From a candidate division TM6 bacterium GW2011_GWE2_36_25 (GTDB lineage: Bacteria; Babelota; Babeliae; Babelales; UBA12409): a stretch of DNA of 33,885 nucleotides. The stretch is from positions 1 through 33,885 of the forward strand of contig LBRU01000007.1 in assembly GCA_000991575.1 (NCBI GenBank). The letters are read 5' to 3'. The notes beneath the pieces were generated by a model, which did no database searches, was not told the origin of the DNA, and saw nothing but the letters and a program-made list of their open reading frames with translations. The translations under genes and the position numbers were made by a program. Positions 32,685 to 33,885 of this stretch are shown piece after piece. Numbering within the stretch: the stretch's first letter is position 1; each line of letters opens with the position of its first letter.

Positions 32685-33545
32685 TCATGAAAGAAGCTGA
32701 AAGTTAGCAAAAGAAGGCTTTTCTGGCTTAAAATTATAAGCAATTAGAGAAGAAAAGATGTTGGTAATAAAATTAGCAAAGCATCGATGTCGGGAGTGTT
32801 CAAGATTAAAAGTATTTTTCAAAATATTGCCAACAGATTCTATTGTTCCTCTATTTTTTAATAACCACCTATCATAGGCGCTCATTAATTTGTTTTTCAT
32901 ATTGGCTCTCAATTTATGAATAAGTTGAATTCCTCGTTTAAACAGATGCTTAAATAATCCAATATACCCTTTGTCACCAACCAATTTTCCAAATACGTAT
33001 TTAGTAAGATTATCAATGACGTTTTGATTACTATCAGCTACATTTCCGGAAGTGATAAATACATCGATAATTTCACCATTATTATTGATAATGAAATGAA
33101 TTTTAAAACCAAAAAACCAACCGGTCGAACTATGTCCTTTCTTTGCCAAACCTTTAAATGTTTTATGTGAATAACACCTTTTTACATGGCACACAGAAAG
33201 TTTTGTGCTATCTATGATTGATATGCCCGTACAACATCCAAGTCCTTTTATTTTTAAATATAACATAAGCGGAAAGAGTGCATGCTTCATAAGTTCAACG
33301 AACCTATTGTAACTTACAAGTTTATTAAAATCATCTTTCATATATTTTTGAACATGATTTACATAATAATGCTTGAATGTTTTATAACCAGAATACTGAT
33401 AGTAAACGATTATTGTTAATGTTTCACTCCATGTAAGTTTACTTTTTCTTCCACGTTTTTTATGTGTCGCTATAAAATTTATACGGGTTTCTTTTGATAA
33501 AAACTTGCAAAAATCATCCATTTCACAGAAAATATTAACGAGCAT
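32685..33545 (-). CDS. IS982-family transposase
   Basis: 286 residues. The DDE catalytic residues are the Asp of SIIDSTKLSVCH, the Asp of VGDKGY and the Glu of RGTIESVGN, set in the IS982-type core KGHSSTGWFFGFKIHFIIN. It cuts and joins the element's ends. The stop codon falls at the edge of the left terminal repeat. The start may be the ATG at 33545 or the one at 33521 (MDDFCK), since neither has a good ribosome site. The first lies inside a 22-bp hairpin, which probably limits expression. Confidence 0.88.
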   Translation of the reverse strand: MLVNIFCEMDDFCKFLSKETRINFIATHKKRGRKSKLTWSETLTIIVYYQYSGYKTFKHYYVNHVQKYMKDDFNKLVSYNRFVELMKHALFPLMLYLKIKGLGCCTGISIIDSTKLSVCHVKRCYSHKTFKGLAKKGHSSTGWFFGFKIHFIINNNGEIIDVFITSGNVADSNQNVIDNLTKYVFGKLVGDKGYIGLFKHLFKRGIQLIHKLRANMKNKLMSAYDRWLLKNRGTIESVGNILKNTFNLEHSRHRCFANFITNIFSSLIAYNFKPEKPSFANFQLLS

Positions 33546-33593
33546 TACCGATATTCTTTTGAAAAATTTTAAAAAGAATATCGGTAATGCTCG
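33539..33593. promoter_or_regulatory. Long hairpin over the transposase start
   Basis: A perfect 22-bp inverted repeat (33539-33560 with 33572-33593) with an 11-base loop. On the transposase mRNA the arm nearer the gene contains the ATG at 33545, so folding would hide the start. On the plus strand it is followed by six T's and can act as a terminator. Such fold-back structures protect hosts from transposase made by outside transcripts in other IS families. Confidence 0.7.
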
Positions 33594-33640
33594 CTTTTTT
33601 CAAACTTTTTTAATTATCGAACTCGCGTATTTAACTTCTC

Positions 33641-33693
33641 GCGTTCGCCCTGAGGGAGCCATATTTGGCGACTCGAAGGGTTTTGCCGAACGC
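33641..33693. repeat. GC-rich palindromic element
   Basis: GCGTTCG (33641-33647) and CGAACGC (33687-33693) form the outer arms, CCCTGAG / CTCGAAGGG the middle ones, and GCC / GGC the inner, giving a stacked hairpin just past the stop of the GIY-YIG gene. It belongs to the same style of repeats as 10105-10236 and may end transcription. Confidence 0.5.
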
Positions 33694-33695
33694 AC

Positions 33696-33885
33696 TTATT
33701 TCAAAAAACCGCTCCACCCAAACATAATAAGTCGTTCTTTTTTTTGACGGGTCCATTTTTTTATTTTTCGCTCTGCTGCTAAGGCGTCTAATCTTGAAGT
33801 AAATTTTTCTGCATAAACAAGTTTAAGTGGCCTGCGATTAAAAGTATAACATTTATATAAACCCATATTGTGCTCAGAAATGCGT
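33696..33885 (-). CDS. GIY-YIG-family nuclease, C-terminal part (5' end outside window)
   Basis: 62 codons plus stop run in from the window edge. NMGLYKCYTFNRRPLKLVYA, the glutamate in AEKF, and ALAAERKIKKWTRQKKERLI match the second half of small stand-alone GIY-YIG (UPF0213/YhbQ-like) proteins, in which that glutamate is the metal-binding residue. The GIY and YIG strands would lie beyond the window. The cellular role of this group is poorly defined. The GC-rich palindrome follows the stop. Confidence 0.8.
   Translation of the reverse strand, partial: RISEHNMGLYKCYTFNRRPLKLVYAEKFTSRLDALAAERKIKKWTRQKKERLIMFGWSGFLK

Larger units (their letters stand above)
32669..33628. mobile_element. Complete IS982-family insertion sequence
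   Basis: About 960 bp bounded by perfect 17-bp terminal inverted repeats: ACGCGAGTTCGATAATT at 32669-32685 and its reverse complement at 33612-33628. ATTTA flanks both ends; counted with a one-base-shorter repeat, TATTTAA does, so the target duplication is 5 to 7 bp. The size, transposase and repeat length fit IS982. Both ends and the transposase are intact, so it may be recent and active. Confidence 0.85.

Noticed and set aside
1-33885. CRISPR array, prophage or toxin-antitoxin system
   Set aside because: No regularly spaced repeats, phage structural genes or paired toxin/antitoxin genes were seen; the MazG-like gene stands alone without MazEF.

Overview
The window reads as a low-GC, Gram-negative, host-dependent bacterium, most probably of the phylum Dependentiae (TM6). 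I infer this from gene content, not from a database search. The evidence is two adjacent ATP/ADP-type nucleotide transporters (NTT), typical of intracellular energy parasites; exported ankyrin-repeat and RING-finger proteins; and a Tol envelope complex beside ordinary housekeeping genes.

Layout. 1-3.7 kb: an exported J-domain protein, the rpmB-rpsT operon, an exported RING-H2 protein, an inositol-phosphatase gene (suhB type) and a small exported cysteine protein. 3.7-9.9 kb, minus strand: an FtsH protease with TWO complete AAA modules, then the tolQ-tolR-tolA-tolB operon upstream of it. 9.9-11.3 kb: GC-rich palindromic repeats, a small exported protein and two tRNA-Ala genes. 11.3-18.4 kb: a short ankyrin protein, dsbD, hpf, a second RING protein, der, dnaX, the SRP RNA gene and an exported DcrB/PsbP-like protein. 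18.4-23.4 kb: a MazG-like gene with a stop at codon 3, an exported metallothionein-like protein, def, a SulP permease, three tandem paralogous membrane proteins, tRNA-Ser and rpsB. 23.6-28.4 kb: a large ankyrin protein, two NTT genes and a possible 45-residue ORF. 28.4-33.9 kb: lon, a small putative lipoprotein, a MITE-like remnant, another exported protein, a complete IS982-type element and the 3' end of a GIY-YIG nuclease gene.

How the parts fit. The NTTs would import host nucleotides. The RING and ankyrin proteins carry eukaryotic interaction modules and may act on the host; all four share an unusual signal-peptide end (Ala-Met followed by a charged residue), while the other exported proteins here lack it. 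FtsH, Lon, the J-protein, HPF and peptide deformylase form the protein-quality and translation set. The Tol proteins and DsbD maintain the envelope. Most genes stand in short transcription units separated by clear hairpin terminators.

The most unusual items are the tandem-AAA FtsH, the shared Ala-Met export signal, the 16-cysteine exported protein, DsbD lacking its N-terminal cysteine pair, the exported J-domain protein, and the MazG frame interrupted at codon 3.
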